Of a stretch of 64,000 nt of DNA, positions 22,471-34,458 are shown piece after piece (position 1 is the stretch's first letter; every line of letters starts with the position of its first letter). This stretch comes from Amorphophallus konjac (Eukaryota; Streptophyta; Magnoliopsida; Alismatales; Araceae), in assembly GCA_022559845.1 (NCBI GenBank), contig CM040125.1, forward strand, positions 292,316,200-292,380,199. The letters run 5' to 3'. Position numbers and translations under genes: made by a program. The notes under the pieces are model-generated. The model worked only from the letters and a program-made list of their open reading frames with translations, did not search any database and was not told the origin of the DNA.

Positions 22471-23194
22471 CTGTCGACAATACCACTCGAGCGAGGTAGC
22501 CCTCAATGTTGGAAGAAGTCACGAAATCAGTAGTCTCCCGGCGATTCTGCTGAAGGATAGCAGCCTCCTCTTCCACCTCTGGAGAGAACACAGTCTGCTT
22601 CGGAGAAATGTTCGGGTGAAAATTGGGCGCCGTCGGGAAATTCTAGGCTACGCTAACCGCCAACGGGCCCACCCATAAATATTGGGTCTTCCACCATTTG
22701 TGAGAAGAATCCTTCCCAGAGAGGGACACACAGCTCCTCCCCCGCCTCACCTGAATATAGAAGAAGCCTCACCCCGCATGAGCAGGCTCCTTCAACTCAA
22801 AGAAGTAATGGAAAAGATCCTGCGAGGCGCGCACCCCACACTGGCCGCAAAGGAAAATGAAGGAGAAGATGAAAGTGTAAGAGTTAGAGACCAACTGGAC
22901 CGGAGCCAGCCGGTAGAACCAAAGCAACTCAGCAACAAAAGGATGAAGGGGCAAATGAAAGCCACACTTCCAAGCTAGAAGAAAAGAGCAAAAGAGGCCA
23001 GAACGGGTGGACATGCTAGACTCATGAGGCTCAGGCGGCAGGAACTGGAACTGCCAAGGCAACCCGTAGTGACTCTCCAGCCGCTTCACCTCCGCCTCCC
23101 CTAGCTCACTGTAGGACGGCTCCGTCGGCGTCAAGAAAACTCTGGGGGTCCATTCTCTCTGCCTCCCCTGAGCCTTAGAATGATGGTCCGCCAT
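22471..23194 (-). pseudogene. Tat-1 antisense ORF, exon 1 only (gypsy-type transposon domain, PF04195-like)
   Basis: Starting MADHHSKAQG, it carries SELGEAEVKRLE, CGFHLPLHPFVAELL and LAPVQLVSNSY, then DLFHYFFELKEP and KDSSHKWWKTQYLW. Two in-frame stops occur (after residue 140 or so, and after LAVSVA). The exon ends at a good donor, CAG|GTAAGG, at 22471, phase 1. The paralogue at 47278 has its donor at the same codon. Exon 2 is absent because the Sirevirus-like element sits 45 bp into the intron. In Tat elements such ORFs lie antisense between pol and the 3' LTR; their function is unknown. Confidence 0.75.
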
Positions 23195-23640
23195 GAGACA
23201 TAGATAAGAAGAAGGGTAAAGCTCTATGCCAGAGAACTTTGGAGAAGAAAGGGAGCTTACGAATCACCGCCTCAGGAAGCTCTTCTAGCTCCGACGGCTA
23301 CGATGATTCTCCGCCCTTCTGAAAATACTCTCACAACGCGGGAGCCCCCCTCAAATATAACTACCAAGAGAGGACCCTAAAACCTCAGAGATAACGGGAC
23401 GCAAAACGCGCAATGCCTAAAATAACCTTGACGGGAGGCGGCGCGGCGTCCGATCTCCCGAGGAGGGGCCTTCTGTTACTCATCATAACGGGTGTATTTT
23501 CAAGGTGAGCTACATCACGTGGCCCCTACTAGAGAGATATCTTTACCCAACCAGTGCCACAGACAGTCCAGCCCAATTGCTACTCGTCCGAGAATAATTT
23601 TGGCTCGGGAGTAGGAGGGGGACAAGTGGAGAGGGGAAAT

Positions 23641-24372
23641 CTCACCGCCCGTACGGAGAGGCCAAACGAGGTCCAAACCGGACCGAACAAGGCTCAACTC
23701 CTCAAAGTGGCAGCACTTGGGCCCACTTATTATAAAGCCCAAAAACTCACTCGGTACAAGCGCTTCCTAGGCGGCCTTCGGGTTAGGAAGTCCGAGCATC
23801 AGTCGATCGGGAAAGCTCCCTTGGAGCCCCCTATTCCTTGTCTCGACCCAGCACTTATCTCTCGGGAGACCACTCCTAAACAAGTGCCATTTGCTCAGGC
23901 TCACTGATGGAAGCTTAATGATTCAGCCGTTGCGAATCCTTTAATGACAGGAAGCTCAAGGGGATAAGGGAAACCAAGAGTCCGCGAGCCGTAAGGAGCC
24001 CACATGAAGGATGGAATCCCCCCTAGAACCCCTCCGCTTACAGGGATCAAATTTGCACAACCGGCCACTATTTAAACAGGACATGCCCGACTGCGACGAG
24101 AGAGCTTAAGTAAGCTTAAGCCCGCCCAAGTAAGCCTGAGCAGGAACTACTTCACCTTTTGGTGGAGAGGAATCTCGCGCTCCCACTTTCCTCCGAATTC
24201 TCATCTTCGCATCTGTGCGCTACTACCTGTGCTGACTTAAGCATCGGAGGGTCTTCCCCAGGAATCTATCCCTGGGCACCTCTGACTGGTTTCCCTTCTT
24301 ACAGTTTATACTTCAAGGGTACGTGGTCATCTTCCTCCCCACTCAGGAGCAACGTGAGATCGCCCCTCTTCA
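23641..24372 (+). repeat. Tat-1 3' LTR
   Basis: About 732 bp following the PPT; the expected TG start is mutated. Shared landmarks with the Tat-2 LTRs are GGTGGAGAGG, CTTAAGCATCGGAGGG and CCCTGGG near the end. The Tat-2 LTR is 762 bp. Confidence 0.75.
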
Positions 24373-27300
24373 TTAATAATAATATTACTATATATTCTGA
24401 CACACACAAAAAATATTCAATTTATGTTGAAAAAATTTACCATTCCCCCTCCCTGTTCTAAAAAAGCATACCTATAAAAAAATTCAAATAACTGTTAAAT
24501 AGCTGCAATGTTTGTGCATTAACGTTTGTGCATAAACGTTTGTGCATCACCGGAGGCGCCCGACACTCAAGTGCCACTTACTACAACGTTCCCGCTGGCA
24601 AGGGCTCCATCCCCCTCCATTGCTCCTCCTCTCAGCGCTGGAAGCTGGTCGCTACTCATATAGAATACTGCAACTGGATCTGGCGGGGGGGGGGGGAGCA
24701 GAAGAGAGGGGAGTATAGAGATAGAGATGGAAGAAAGAGGGGTTTGGAGTGGGGGAAGGGGTCAGCTGATTTTGCTGATACAGACATTCTCCCAATTATA
24801 TTTTTGCGGATCAAACATTTAACAAGGTAAAATACATTTCAGACAAATGAGAACGTGTGTAAATAACTGTACACATTTAGTCATTAAAATTAATAAGAGT
24901 ACATAAATTTGTCGGATACAATAGTGTTTTGTATTGAGAGACAATTTACAAAATTATATGCTCGTAAATTACACACTTATAGGTAGTGTGCCCCTTAAAT
25001 CCACTAATCATTCAACACTTATATCTAAATATAACAAAGACAAGCCAAAGGCGAAAGAAGATGAAGAAAATAAATTTAGACGATAGTAGAAGTCTTTTCA
25101 ACAAGTGTTGAATGCCTGCTCCGTCTAAATAGTTGATGTCAAGATCATCTGCTACAGAATTAAAACCTCACCAATGCTTTTCATGACTGGACCATTTCCA
25201 AGTCATTAACAACATAGAACGCCGAATGTGCCTGTTCCAAAGCAACCAGCAGAATTGAGAACTCTATGTAAGCTTTTGTTCCAGATTTTATGAATGAATA
25301 TGACAGGGAGAAAACATTTAAATAATTAAGTTACTAACATGTATTGTCACTACATGGAAAACTAGAAATGCCTTCTCTCTCCCTTTTAGTGAGCAATAAC
25401 GCCCACCACTGCCACTACATTACTGGGTGGGACCTCACTTAAGTTGGTTCTAGTGTCACTGTTGGTTCCGACAACAAAATCCCCATGGTCCTTTGGGTCT
25501 ACAACAATGTCAACCTTGAACTTGTTCACATTGCCTCCTTTCCGTCTTTGGTAATGCAGGGGTCCCTGGCTGCATTTGGGAACTTCATGTGAAGTACTTT
25601 TAATATAAGTACCTCTAAATATAAGTTCCCAAATGCTGATTAATCTTGACGAAGTGATTTTTTTAGGAAGGAGAAGTCTTTTAGAAGGACTTCCCAGCTG
25701 CGGTCAAATGCTGCCTGTGTTGAAATCCTCTCCCTGGAAGAACCTACTCCTATGTATATATGGTTCCATGCAACTTTGTGGATGGAGGTTAAATAAATAC
25801 AACGATAAAAGATGCAGAATGTGTGAAACCAATGAATGTCTGGAAAGAAAACATTAGTATTGTCGTTATATCAATGAGGCATATTCTAGATCAACCTGAT
25901 GTGATCAGTTTGAAACACGTTGATGGAAATGCCCCTTGATAAATAAATTACAAATGACAAAAATGTCCGGTGCCTAAAATGAATGGTGCCAGATAGAAAC
26001 CAGAAAGTGAAAGTATACTTAACAACAAAGGTTGGATGTTGACCAAGGAAGCATCAAGGATCAATTTTGGGAACATTTTGGATAGAGCGGAGAACGTGTC
26101 GGTAAGTAGGAGACACAATTAATGTCTGACTTCCGAAACTTTGGCATCTGAAGGTTTAATTTTTAAGTTAGCATTTTTCCCATCGAAATAAGGATGTTAA
26201 ATTCCCATTCTATATCTTATCTCAGCCAGAACCCACCTCTATTTTGATTTCCTTCTTCCAACCTTGCATGTACTCCTCCCCAATGACACCATTGCTAACA
26301 GTTCACCTACTATAGTACCTCACCCATTACAGCTAATTGGACCACCAGGAGTGACACACTGGCATGCCCACACAATTCTGTTTGCAATCTATCGGCAACA
26401 TGGGAATCCTATTCCTCATCATTGCCAAGAGAACACCAGCCACATCAGTAACAGGTGCAAAGGAAAGATCTGGGGTGTGGAAATGATAAAAATCTCTCAG
26501 AACTCAATTTCCAGTGGACATACAATTTACCCCAAAAAATGCATAAAAAGGAAATCCATTATTGGTAGTCAAAAACAAAACATTGTAGAAGTTTTTTTCT
26601 GACATAAGGTAAGTATGTCACTTGGCAAAGCCACAGCCCATAGGGATGAAATCTTGCTATATATTTTACATCAATCATGTGGACTTTCGTGTACACAAGA
26701 ATGAGTTCTGTATTACATTGCCAAGATAACCCATCAAAACCAAGAAAAATGAGTGCAACCCTGTTTTAATTGGAACTGTCCTACCAAGAAGGTGCTCCTG
26801 ATTAAAATGCAAGCGAAAAACAGGAATAAAGTATAAGAACAGCACAAGAAATGTTGCCCTAATGCCAAGTATTTAGAAAAGGATTAGTTATTATCTGAAA
26901 ATTACAGAATCACTCCAAGAATTATAAAAAAGTATCTAACATTCCACAGATTAAAACTATTCAGAGGAATAATCTACAATATTTGTTGAATATAATGACA
27001 AGAATGTTACCTCCTAATCAGATTTGTTGCTACCCAGATAGCTTGAGAAATCCTTATGTCCCGAAGGCCAGTTGATAGGATTGCAAATTGGTTCTTCCTA
27101 CAAACTCATTGAAAAAGGGGAAAAACTCACATGATAAATCCCACATGTTGCCTTCCTCTACGACACCCATCCACCTGATAAAATGAATAATATTAGTACG
27201 AGATTCTGAAATTATATTGAAGAAAACTTTAAAGATAATTAGATAACATTTTACCTATGCATAAATGGTTCCCAGTGACCTCGGCAACCTACAATCCAAT

Positions 27301-27588
27301 GCTAGATAATAGTCAAGAATCTTCGATAGTGGGGTGGGTTCAATATGGGTTTTGGGGGTACGTGTAGTCATTTCTCATGTTGGGGTGTCACAGGTGTTCA
27401 TCCAACCCCAACATTAAATCATAAAACCCATTCCTCATCGCCCCACCCTTAGTCAGTGCACACATGATGCCGTCTCATCCGGAGCAATGACCCAAATAGC
27501 ACAAGTGACATAGTTGTGATGGAATTGCATTGATATGCCCTCTACGACACCTATACATGCACACGCATGACAACTTAGGCATGCACCG
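24373..27588 (-). other. Long non-coding 3' part of Harbinger copy 1
   Basis: 24373-25160 and about 26780-27588 match 60106-60896 and 61690-62558 of copy 2. The middle (25160-26780) is unlike copy 2 and may be an insertion or captured DNA. A G-run of about 14 occurs near 24687. One coding-like piece lies inside (25386-25569). No other gene is visible. Confidence 0.6.
25386..25569 (-). other. Possible captured gene exon
   Basis: After an acceptor-like TGCAG, one minus frame stays open for 61 codons to a TAA and has a protein-like composition, including GNVNKFKVDIVVDPKDHGDF and VGTNSDTRTN. I cannot assign it to a family. It lies in the part of copy 1 that copy 2 lacks, as expected of a captured fragment, but chance is possible. 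Confidence 0.3.
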
Positions 27589-29679
27589 TGATGGGAATCG
27601 ACGCCGAGCCAGTACTTTTCATATTACATTTATATCTTTTAGTTTACTTTTATATCCACGGGAAAGTATACGCGCAATTGTACGGCTTTATCGGCCAATG
27701 CGTCATTCTCACGGATTGTGTGGGTTTCTATGTAATTTGTCAGTAGGACCAGCAAGGGAGCCCCCAGCTCTTTCCCATTGGTCTATGTCATCCATGTGGG
27801 GCTGGTCAACCATCCTAGGTGGCCATCTAGAAGGGTTGAATGTCAAAATGTCACATGGGTAGACAAGTGGTTACATTGGTCCAAGGTAGGTCACCTACCT
27901 TCACCTACCCATTCAACCCTTACATATGGTCAAGGGGGCGCCCCATTCCACTAGGCATATTTTAATATTTTTTGTGTGTTTATCACACTTAATCCCAGCC
28001 CTTCAATCCCCATCCTTAGATCCAAGGGTGCACAATTGATTTGATTGGAGTCATATATAAGCTTGTATTTTCATGTAAAAATTAATGAAAAATCAGAATT
28101 TTTGTGAATGCTAGAAGGCTTCTTGCGCCCCCTTCCTCTCTCCTGGTGTTCTTTCTTCTCCAACCTCCAGTTCTAGAGTGATTTCTATCTTCTATCCCCT
28201 CCCCTCTATCTCCGGTGATCATCTGTGCCGCCGCCGCCGCCGTTCGTGCCGCCTTCGAGCCGCCGCGAAACCGTCTTCGGTATTCTGTTCTGCTGAACAG
28301 AGGCGTCTTCCCAAAATTCCTGCTACCAGCCACGGCCTCTTCGTGGATTGAAATTTTTATGGTGTGTTCCTACCTTCTAGCCCCTCCTCCACAAAACATT
28401 CCAGGTCCAAAATCCATCGTTTGTTATTTTTACATTTTCGGTCTTTAATCATTCCAAGATCTATCCTGTCTTTGTCTACACTGACAGCAGCCCTGTGTTT
28501 CCCACCTCCGGCCATCCTTTTGATTTGTCCAAACCCTCCCCATTTTACTGGGAGTTCTTTCCATCACCCCCTACCTCCACAAATTTTCTTCATTTTTTAT
28601 CAGCCTTCTATCTATTTTTAAAAATTCGTTTTCTTCCTCAGCTACAGTGTTGTCAGCCAGATTCCAGATCCGACCCACTGCCAGTGAAAAAATCATAGAA
28701 ATGTGTAGACACATCCAAACTTGTCCAAACAAGTTTTTTCATCTTCCTAGCTCAATTTCCTACACCTTTGATGAAGACCTCAAGAGCTGAATCAGACATC
28801 CATCCTACGGTCAATGACAGTTATCAGAGGACAGCCCTACAGATATGAGAGTTCAGACACTGTACAACAGCAACCTTCAAAATTCGCCAATCAGAAGTAC
28901 AGGCTTGATTATTTTTCTGTAATCCCCTTGGGTTTAAGCCCTTCGAAGTATCTTTCCAACGGCGCCAGTTTCGTCGCATTCCAACGTCGGGGCTGATCGC
29001 AGCGTCCTTTCTCGTCGGAGCACGCGCCAGAAAACAGAACCGGCAGATCCGTGGCCAGTCATTCCGACCGGTGCCGAACGGAGCCGCCCGGCCTCCGGCC
29101 GGCGAACCAGCGTGTCGCCAGCCCAGGGAGCACTTCCACAAGTGTCCCCACCACAGTGGTGACACCGGGTCCCGCACGGTCCCTCCAGACAGCACGTGGG
29201 CCCCACAGTCATAAGTTCGGGTGCTGCCGAAGAGACGCGAGAAGCCGCCCGTCAACCAGAATTTGGTCCTCCCGGGCCCAGTTGTGTAGCCCTTTACCTC
29301 CCTGCGTGGAGTGGGCAGTAATTCATTTGCTGTAATATGGTGTATTAATTGTCCCGGGAGTACGAGTTTCGGCCGGGTCCGTCTTCCCCACGCCGGGCGC
29401 GTGGAGGTATCGTTTTCGCTCCCTTCTCGGCATTTTGCTTACTTCATATATATGTGTTTATGCCGCTGCTAGAGAGCATGTGTAGGGATATCTAGCTCGC
29501 TTTATCTTTTCATTACCGCTGCTGCGAGAGAGTGCGAGACTGTCCCGCGACCCGATCCGGGCACACGAGAGAGCCGATCACCCTAGCTCATTGCCGGTTT
29601 CTCAACCGCGCACGTCCGACGCTTCCCTCATTAAGGGACAACCGCGAGCTTGTCGTGTCCGTGGTCTCGTCCCGCATCA
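27589..29679 (+). mobile_element. Solo LTR (2091 bp) with 5-bp target duplication
   Basis: It begins TGATGGG and ends CCCGCATCA, so the ends are inverted (TGATG/CATCA). CACCG flanks it on both sides (27584-27588 and 29680-29684). Harbinger copy 2 has the uninterrupted site at 62554-62558. A TATA sequence at 28054-28060 suggests plus orientation, followed by a long CT-rich, then GC-rich, leader with CCGCCGCCG (28227-28242). Open frames inside look non-coding. LTR-LTR recombination normally produces such remnants. The family is not identified. Confidence 0.88.
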
Positions 29680-29870
29680 CACCGAGGGCAACAAACATGG
29701 AGACCTACTAAGGGCTATTTTAAAAGAACACCTGCACGTGATATTAAAACAGATCACACGTAGAGGAAACCAAATACAACATATTATCAAATCAAGTAAA
29801 ATAGAAATCATGGCATATGGGTACATGGAGAAAATATTCCCTAAGAACAAAAGATGCATAGTAAAATATA

Positions 29871-31004
29871 TCAATTTTCAAGCCAGAGTTGTGTAGCAAT
29901 AGTGTCCCTAAGATGCTCTCCTTCCGTAATGTCATGAGACGCCACAGGGGCGTTGCGATCCACATCCTCGTCAGCGGCATCTTCAACGTCAAGCGGTGCA
30001 TATTGAAAGTAGAAGTCGTCCCCTTACTCTCGACGTGTGAAGTTGTGGACGACACAACGTGCAACCACAATTAGTATTTGTGTGCAGATTGAGTACATGT
30101 TCCCCTCTTTCAGCGTTTGAAACAGCATCTTCACTACCCCGAATGCTCACTCCACAACATTCCTCAGTTGAGCACGGCGGTGGTTAAACTTGTCTCGTAA
30201 ATTTTTATACCCTCTAGTACCACAGCCTTGATATTGAGAAATGTGATAACGCTCTCCTCGGTAAAGACATAGGAAACTACCCGTGTTTGCATACCCAAGA
30301 TCGGTAGGATAATATTTATCTGAAGTAATAGGTGCTAAATTAAACAGTGTGTATATTAATCACAAAGTCAAATTTAAAGAAGCTGAGGTTCAATATGAAC
30401 TCACCTGGGGGAATTCTGAAACCCCCCTTTTCTAAGGCCCAAGTCAAGACCTTTTGATCATCGGCGGAGCCTTCCTAACTAGCAACTAGATATTGGAACT
30501 GCAAACGAAAGGATACATTAGCCATGACATTCTGAGTAATTTGTTGCATACGGTTACGATATTGTGAGTGTTTTGATGTTAGAATGTTGGCAAGGATGTG
30601 CGTGCCATCGACTGCGCCCAATGCTTCTTGTAATTGTTCTAATGTCTCATCAGAATTTTCAAACAGATGAGGAGGTGATGATTATAAGTTACCTTAAAGT
30701 AAGGGTAGAACTTGTCATTCTGCCGAATGAACAAATGCACCTCTACTGTTTCTATGGGGAACTGGAGGTATGTTCACCTATGCTCAACTATAGCCTTACA
30801 TACGTGGTTCACATAATAACTTATTGTCTGCGATGAGTGTTGAAATTGCTCACACATGGCTCCCGTCGCAACACCGTGACCCATTGCGTATAAGAACACC
30901 GCCAATTGCTCGGTTGCAGTGACAAACCGGTTGTCTATAATCAATTCCCTATCTAACAGGACGTCACGCAAACGCATGAACATAGCTTGGTTTAGCCTGA
31001 ACAT
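29871..31004 (-). pseudogene. Harbinger transposase (DDE_4), copy 1, with nonsense changes
   Basis: The N-terminal part (31004-30774) reads MFRLNQAMFMRLRDVL and then FQHSSQTISYYVNHV, the helix-turn-helix-like region. The first catalytic Asp is in AVDGTHI (about 30615), followed by QITQNVMANVSF. The second is in TDLGYANTGS (about 30300), and the Glu in RNVVE (about 30155). Stops are TAG at the conserved Trp before EGSADD (near 30478), TGA right after the catalytic Glu, and TAA after TRRE (near 30024). The last TAA also occurs in copy 2. The C-terminus reads GEHLRDTIATQLWLEN. Introns are probable near 30650 and 30370. It is inactive as it stands; in active elements this nuclease cuts at TIRs with the Myb-like partner. 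Confidence 0.85.
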
Positions 31005-31375
31005 GTTGTAACATCATTTTTCATGACCCCTTAATATGTCATGCACACACACATGTCCTGTGTAGTGAGATGTATGCATAGGTCTAGACATACGCACATC
31101 GTTAATTTCTTTATCCATCACTTCTATTAATTCTTCCACTATAGCATTACTCATGTATTGGAAGACTATAATCCCCTCCCGCATTAGCTATCGTAGACAA
31201 TTATGTGCATCCATAATATCCTGTCATACACATGCATGAGACATGAAAAATATTAAATTACGAGGGACAACATCCACTACAATTCTGGAAAATACTGGTA
31301 CATCGACATCTTGAGCTATTCAAAGCAAGAGAAAATACATGAAAGTCATAGCGTAGACTAACTCACACATGAAAC

Positions 31376-31738
31376 TCAATAGCCACGAATGAGAATGATA
31401 AAGATGCCAAACAGTATGACGAAAAGGAAGAGAATGATAATGAAAAGGATAACAATGATAGGTAGGTGATGCATAACAATAGGGGTAGCCCTCGGGTGCA
31501 GGTTGATCGGAGGAGGGTTCTCTTCAGTCCCGCTTACCATCACTCCCCTTGAATAGGTCACAGAACTAGTGTTGCTTATGGCAATGGCTTGGAATGCGTC
31601 GTTCACGTCTTCAATTGATGTAAATCCCTTGTATCTCGCACCGGGGAACCCATTCACCGGTGTGTAACACTCATCCCAAGTGTAGTACACACCCGAGTAA
31701 CGACCAACCCACACCACATAGCACTTATACTTCTCCAT
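31376..31738 (-). CDS. Small hybrid-binding-domain protein with C-terminal hydrophobic segment
   Basis: This 120-aa frame is intact. Residues 3-50 match the RNase H1 N-terminal hybrid-binding fold (Pfam Cauli_VI/viroplasmin): KYKCYVVWVGRYSGVYYTW, DECYTPVNGF and GARYKGFTSIEDV carry the usual G-R-x-x-G-V-Y-x-x-W and G-A-x-Y-K-G-F pattern. Residues 92-117 are almost all Ile, Leu, Phe and Val, long enough to cross a membrane. No RNase H catalytic domain follows. It lies between the Myb-like gene and the transposase on the same strand, so it looks like a third gene of the Harbinger element. A longer start at 31783 is possible, or an upstream exon. The domain binds RNA:DNA hybrids or dsRNA in RNase H1; a role here is inference. 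Confidence 0.7.
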   Translation of the reverse strand: MEKYKCYVVWVGRYSGVYYTWDECYTPVNGFPGARYKGFTSIEDVNDAFQAIAISNTSSVTYSRGVMVSGTEENPPPINLHPRATPIVMHHLPIIVILFIIILFLFVILFGIFIILIRGY

Positions 31739-31970
31739 GATCCAACTGTGGAACACCCTGCATAGCATGTGTAACCAATACATGCCTGTATCAAAGGTAC
31801 ATTAAACATCCAGATAATAATACATGCCTGAATGAAAGGTAAATGAACATCCAGATAAAAATACATGCCAATTTTTCTCATGATAAAAGTCCTACGACGT
31901 GGAAAGTAAGATAGACAAATGCAGAGACTACTAACACACAGTCAATGCCATGGATCATGAGTAAACTGGC

Positions 31971-33128
31971 TCAACGGAGGCGATGACAGATCCACCCCAA
32001 CTTGTCCTCATCATTCAATGCCATGAAGTCAGATCGAACATGAGTGTCTTGGAAAAGATCTGCACCCGCATACAAAGTTTCCTGAGTGCAACCTGGCAAT
32101 TCCTTCAATTTTTGGAGACACTCTTTGATTGTGCATGACTGCGTAGAATTGGAAGTTGCAAAAGAATCTCCAATGCTAAGGTTTTTATACAACTCCGCCA
32201 TATGGGTTTTCATAACACTATATTTGTTTAGTGCATCGGTGGCATTCTCTAACCTCTTATTACGCGTTCCGCTACCAGTCCTGTATGAGGGGGTGCCGCA
32301 TGTCTTCGTCTTGTTGGGGGAGGTTGCCTCATCTTCATTTCGTTGCTTTATAGGTGGTGAAGGAATGAATTCTCCTGTGCCACTGCATCCACCCACTGAC
32401 GATGAAGTAGGAGCTTGAAAATCCTGGGAGCTTGACATGAAGAAGGGGTTAAAATCACTCTCCAACTCCACAAGGGGAGCATTAGGTTCAAGACCCATGG
32501 AAGTAAATCAGCGAAAATTTGAATCATCTGAACCCAACTGTTGGTGGGGTGACTCTTCATCTCCCCAAGACCTCCTTTGTGACAAGTCATTGTCCATTGT
32601 GGTTCCAAATCCTAAACATCCCCTGGACATGGTATTACCGCAAAGGATGTCCATTTCCGCCTTGTACTCATATGACTTCCTTAAGAGCTTCTTGTATTCG
32701 TTGTTGGCCTATGAAACAATAACACAAGCTAAGTACCATCTAGTGGACCAGTAAGAGGAACATGGCATTTAATGAGTGTGTTCAAATAACGGCTTATATA
32801 CCGCAATTGCCTCCGCCCAAGCACCCTCCTCGGGTGGCATAGGTATCTTCGTGATGTCGTTCCATCCCCAACCAATCCGTGACAGCAATTGTTCGAGTGT
32901 ATGGTATTATTTTTTCAAGTTCTTCCACCTGGTTTGCAAATTATTTTTGTCTACCCCATTTTTCGTCTGATCATTGAAGGGTCCTATAATATCATTCCAC
33001 ACATGTTGCTTGAATGTGTCTTAGTTACACATGTTCTTATGATATTGGTCGATCAAGAGGTTTAACAACAACTTATCTTCCTTAGTTGTGAAGTTGGTTA
33101 CTCGCGCTTTCCCCTTACTGTCCGCCAT
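31971..33128 (-). pseudogene. Harbinger Myb/SANT-like DNA-binding protein (ORF1)
   Basis: Exon 1 begins MADSKGKARVTNFTTKEDKL and continues through two stops (33021 and near 32907, both one C-to-T from CAA) with WNDIIGPFN, LQTRWKNLKK and a WGWND motif, the trihelix/Myb-SANT-like fold. An intron follows (about 32815-32708). Exon 2 includes NEYKKLLRKSYEYKAEMDIL, a TGA (from TGG) just before residue MGLEP, a Ser/Thr-rich linker, and the C-terminal helix block ECLQKLKELPGCTQETLYAG, then FMALNDEDKLGWICHRLR. Such proteins partner the PIF/Harbinger transposase and recognise its TIRs. The decay suggests it is not functional. Confidence 0.75.
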
Positions 33129-34458
33129 GAACTGCTCTACAAACAAGGTAAGGAAGACAATCTTCCTTATAAGGGTATGAAGTAAATATATAAGAACATA
33201 ATATGCAGATGAAATAAAACTAGGTAACTTATGCAAAGTTAATCATTGCACATCAAGGATGGCATGCATATTTTTTTACATTCCAAGGGTGTCCCACATA
33301 TGGAGAGAGTGCATAATCTCCTTATACAAAGGTAATGTCCTCCCCATAAACCACATAATAAGTGGATTAAACTACAAAAACTCCTCCCTAATTAATGTCT
33401 TCCCCTTACTGTCCTCCCCTTAATCATTGCACATCACTGTAAATGTTTCTCGCACAATATCCCATGAATCCGATATAGTGAACTCCCCACATATCAACTC
33501 CTCCCTAATTAATTATAGTAAGACGTGCATCTCCATGCAAAATCCATATTTATTGGATACTTAATTACAATAGCGTGTAGAAAATATAAACCCAAACGCA
33601 AATATAGGATGTTAAAATCCCTTGTTTCTAAATTCCCCTACACTGCTAGCACTAGCATCCTCATTACCAACTCCTCATTTACAAACATCAGGAAGTCTAT
33701 CATGTGAATATTTACAAATATGAGAAAGTCTACATATGAGAAACTTTTGAGCAGTATATTTGTTCACACGGTGAGCATGGTAATGCCTTTTCTTTTGCCT
33801 CCTTTACAAAGAAGATGTTTGCTTTTTCCCATTTTGGGTATACAATTTTTAACTTGCTCATGTTTCCAACTTTCAGACTTTCTTTAGCTCATATAACAGA
33901 TTTTGTACAGTAGGTTCTTACCTTGGCTTGCCTATCTCAGTTTTTATGCAAATTCCTTGAGTATAGCTGTGCCATGTGCTAAGTAAAAGAATCACCTCTC
34001 TTGCCACCCTCAAAGAAATCTTGAGCAGCACAATGCTAACATATATAACAAGCACATAATTATTTTCACATTATTATAAAGAGACAAAAATTCTTCCACA
34101 TATATCATCACATTATGCAAAGATATGAACAGTAAATCAATAAACCAACATTTACACCTAATCCAACCCCTTCCCACCCCCAAACGACAACAAAATAAAT
34201 CCATCATTCATTATGAGTAAGAGAATATTGAAAAATTATGTACATTTTTTATTACTCCAATATGGTCATGGTCACCACGACGGCTTAGGATGAGGTATTG
34301 ACATGGAGAAAATATTTTTAACCAGCATTCACAAGGTGAAGGTACACATATCCCACATGTGCAAGCAATAATTTTCATTCTCACCACGCATGAACAAACA
34401 AACCTATTAACCTACCATATTTTGGGGCAATAGAGAGAAGAGAAAACTTCCGAGTTTA
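33129..34458 (-). other. Harbinger copy 1 upstream region, no gene
   Basis: AT-rich DNA upstream of the Myb-like gene, ending abruptly at the TR-GAG LTR (34459). Only short unconvincing frames occur. The element resumes at 58136. Confidence 0.5.

Larger units (their letters stand above)
22426..24372 (+). mobile_element. 3' end of a Ty3/gypsy Tat-lineage element (Tat-1), truncated
   Basis: The order is an antisense ORF exon (minus), a polypurine tract (23611-23636) and a 3' LTR ending CTCTTCA at 24372. The LTR end closely resembles those at 38705 and 52650, and the PPT matches 48440-48463, so this is the same family. Its right edge enters Harbinger copy 1 sequence, which continues uninterrupted in copy 2 at about 60106. 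Everything left of 22426 is replaced by the Sirevirus-like insertion, and the remaining left half is missing from the window. Confidence 0.8.

Noticed and set aside
24680..24700. G-run of about 14 as a functional element
   Set aside because: Copy 2 has only about six G there; it behaves as a slippage-prone homopolymer.
28364..28698. Short plus ORFs in the 27589-29679 insertion
   Set aside because: They lie in a CT-rich LTR leader, overlap one another, and have no domain.
31376..31738. Integrated caulimovirus as the source of the viroplasmin-like domain
   Set aside because: No movement protein, coat, protease or RT of a pararetrovirus is nearby. The gene lies between Harbinger genes on the same strand, and the domain is common in plant RNase H1-type proteins.
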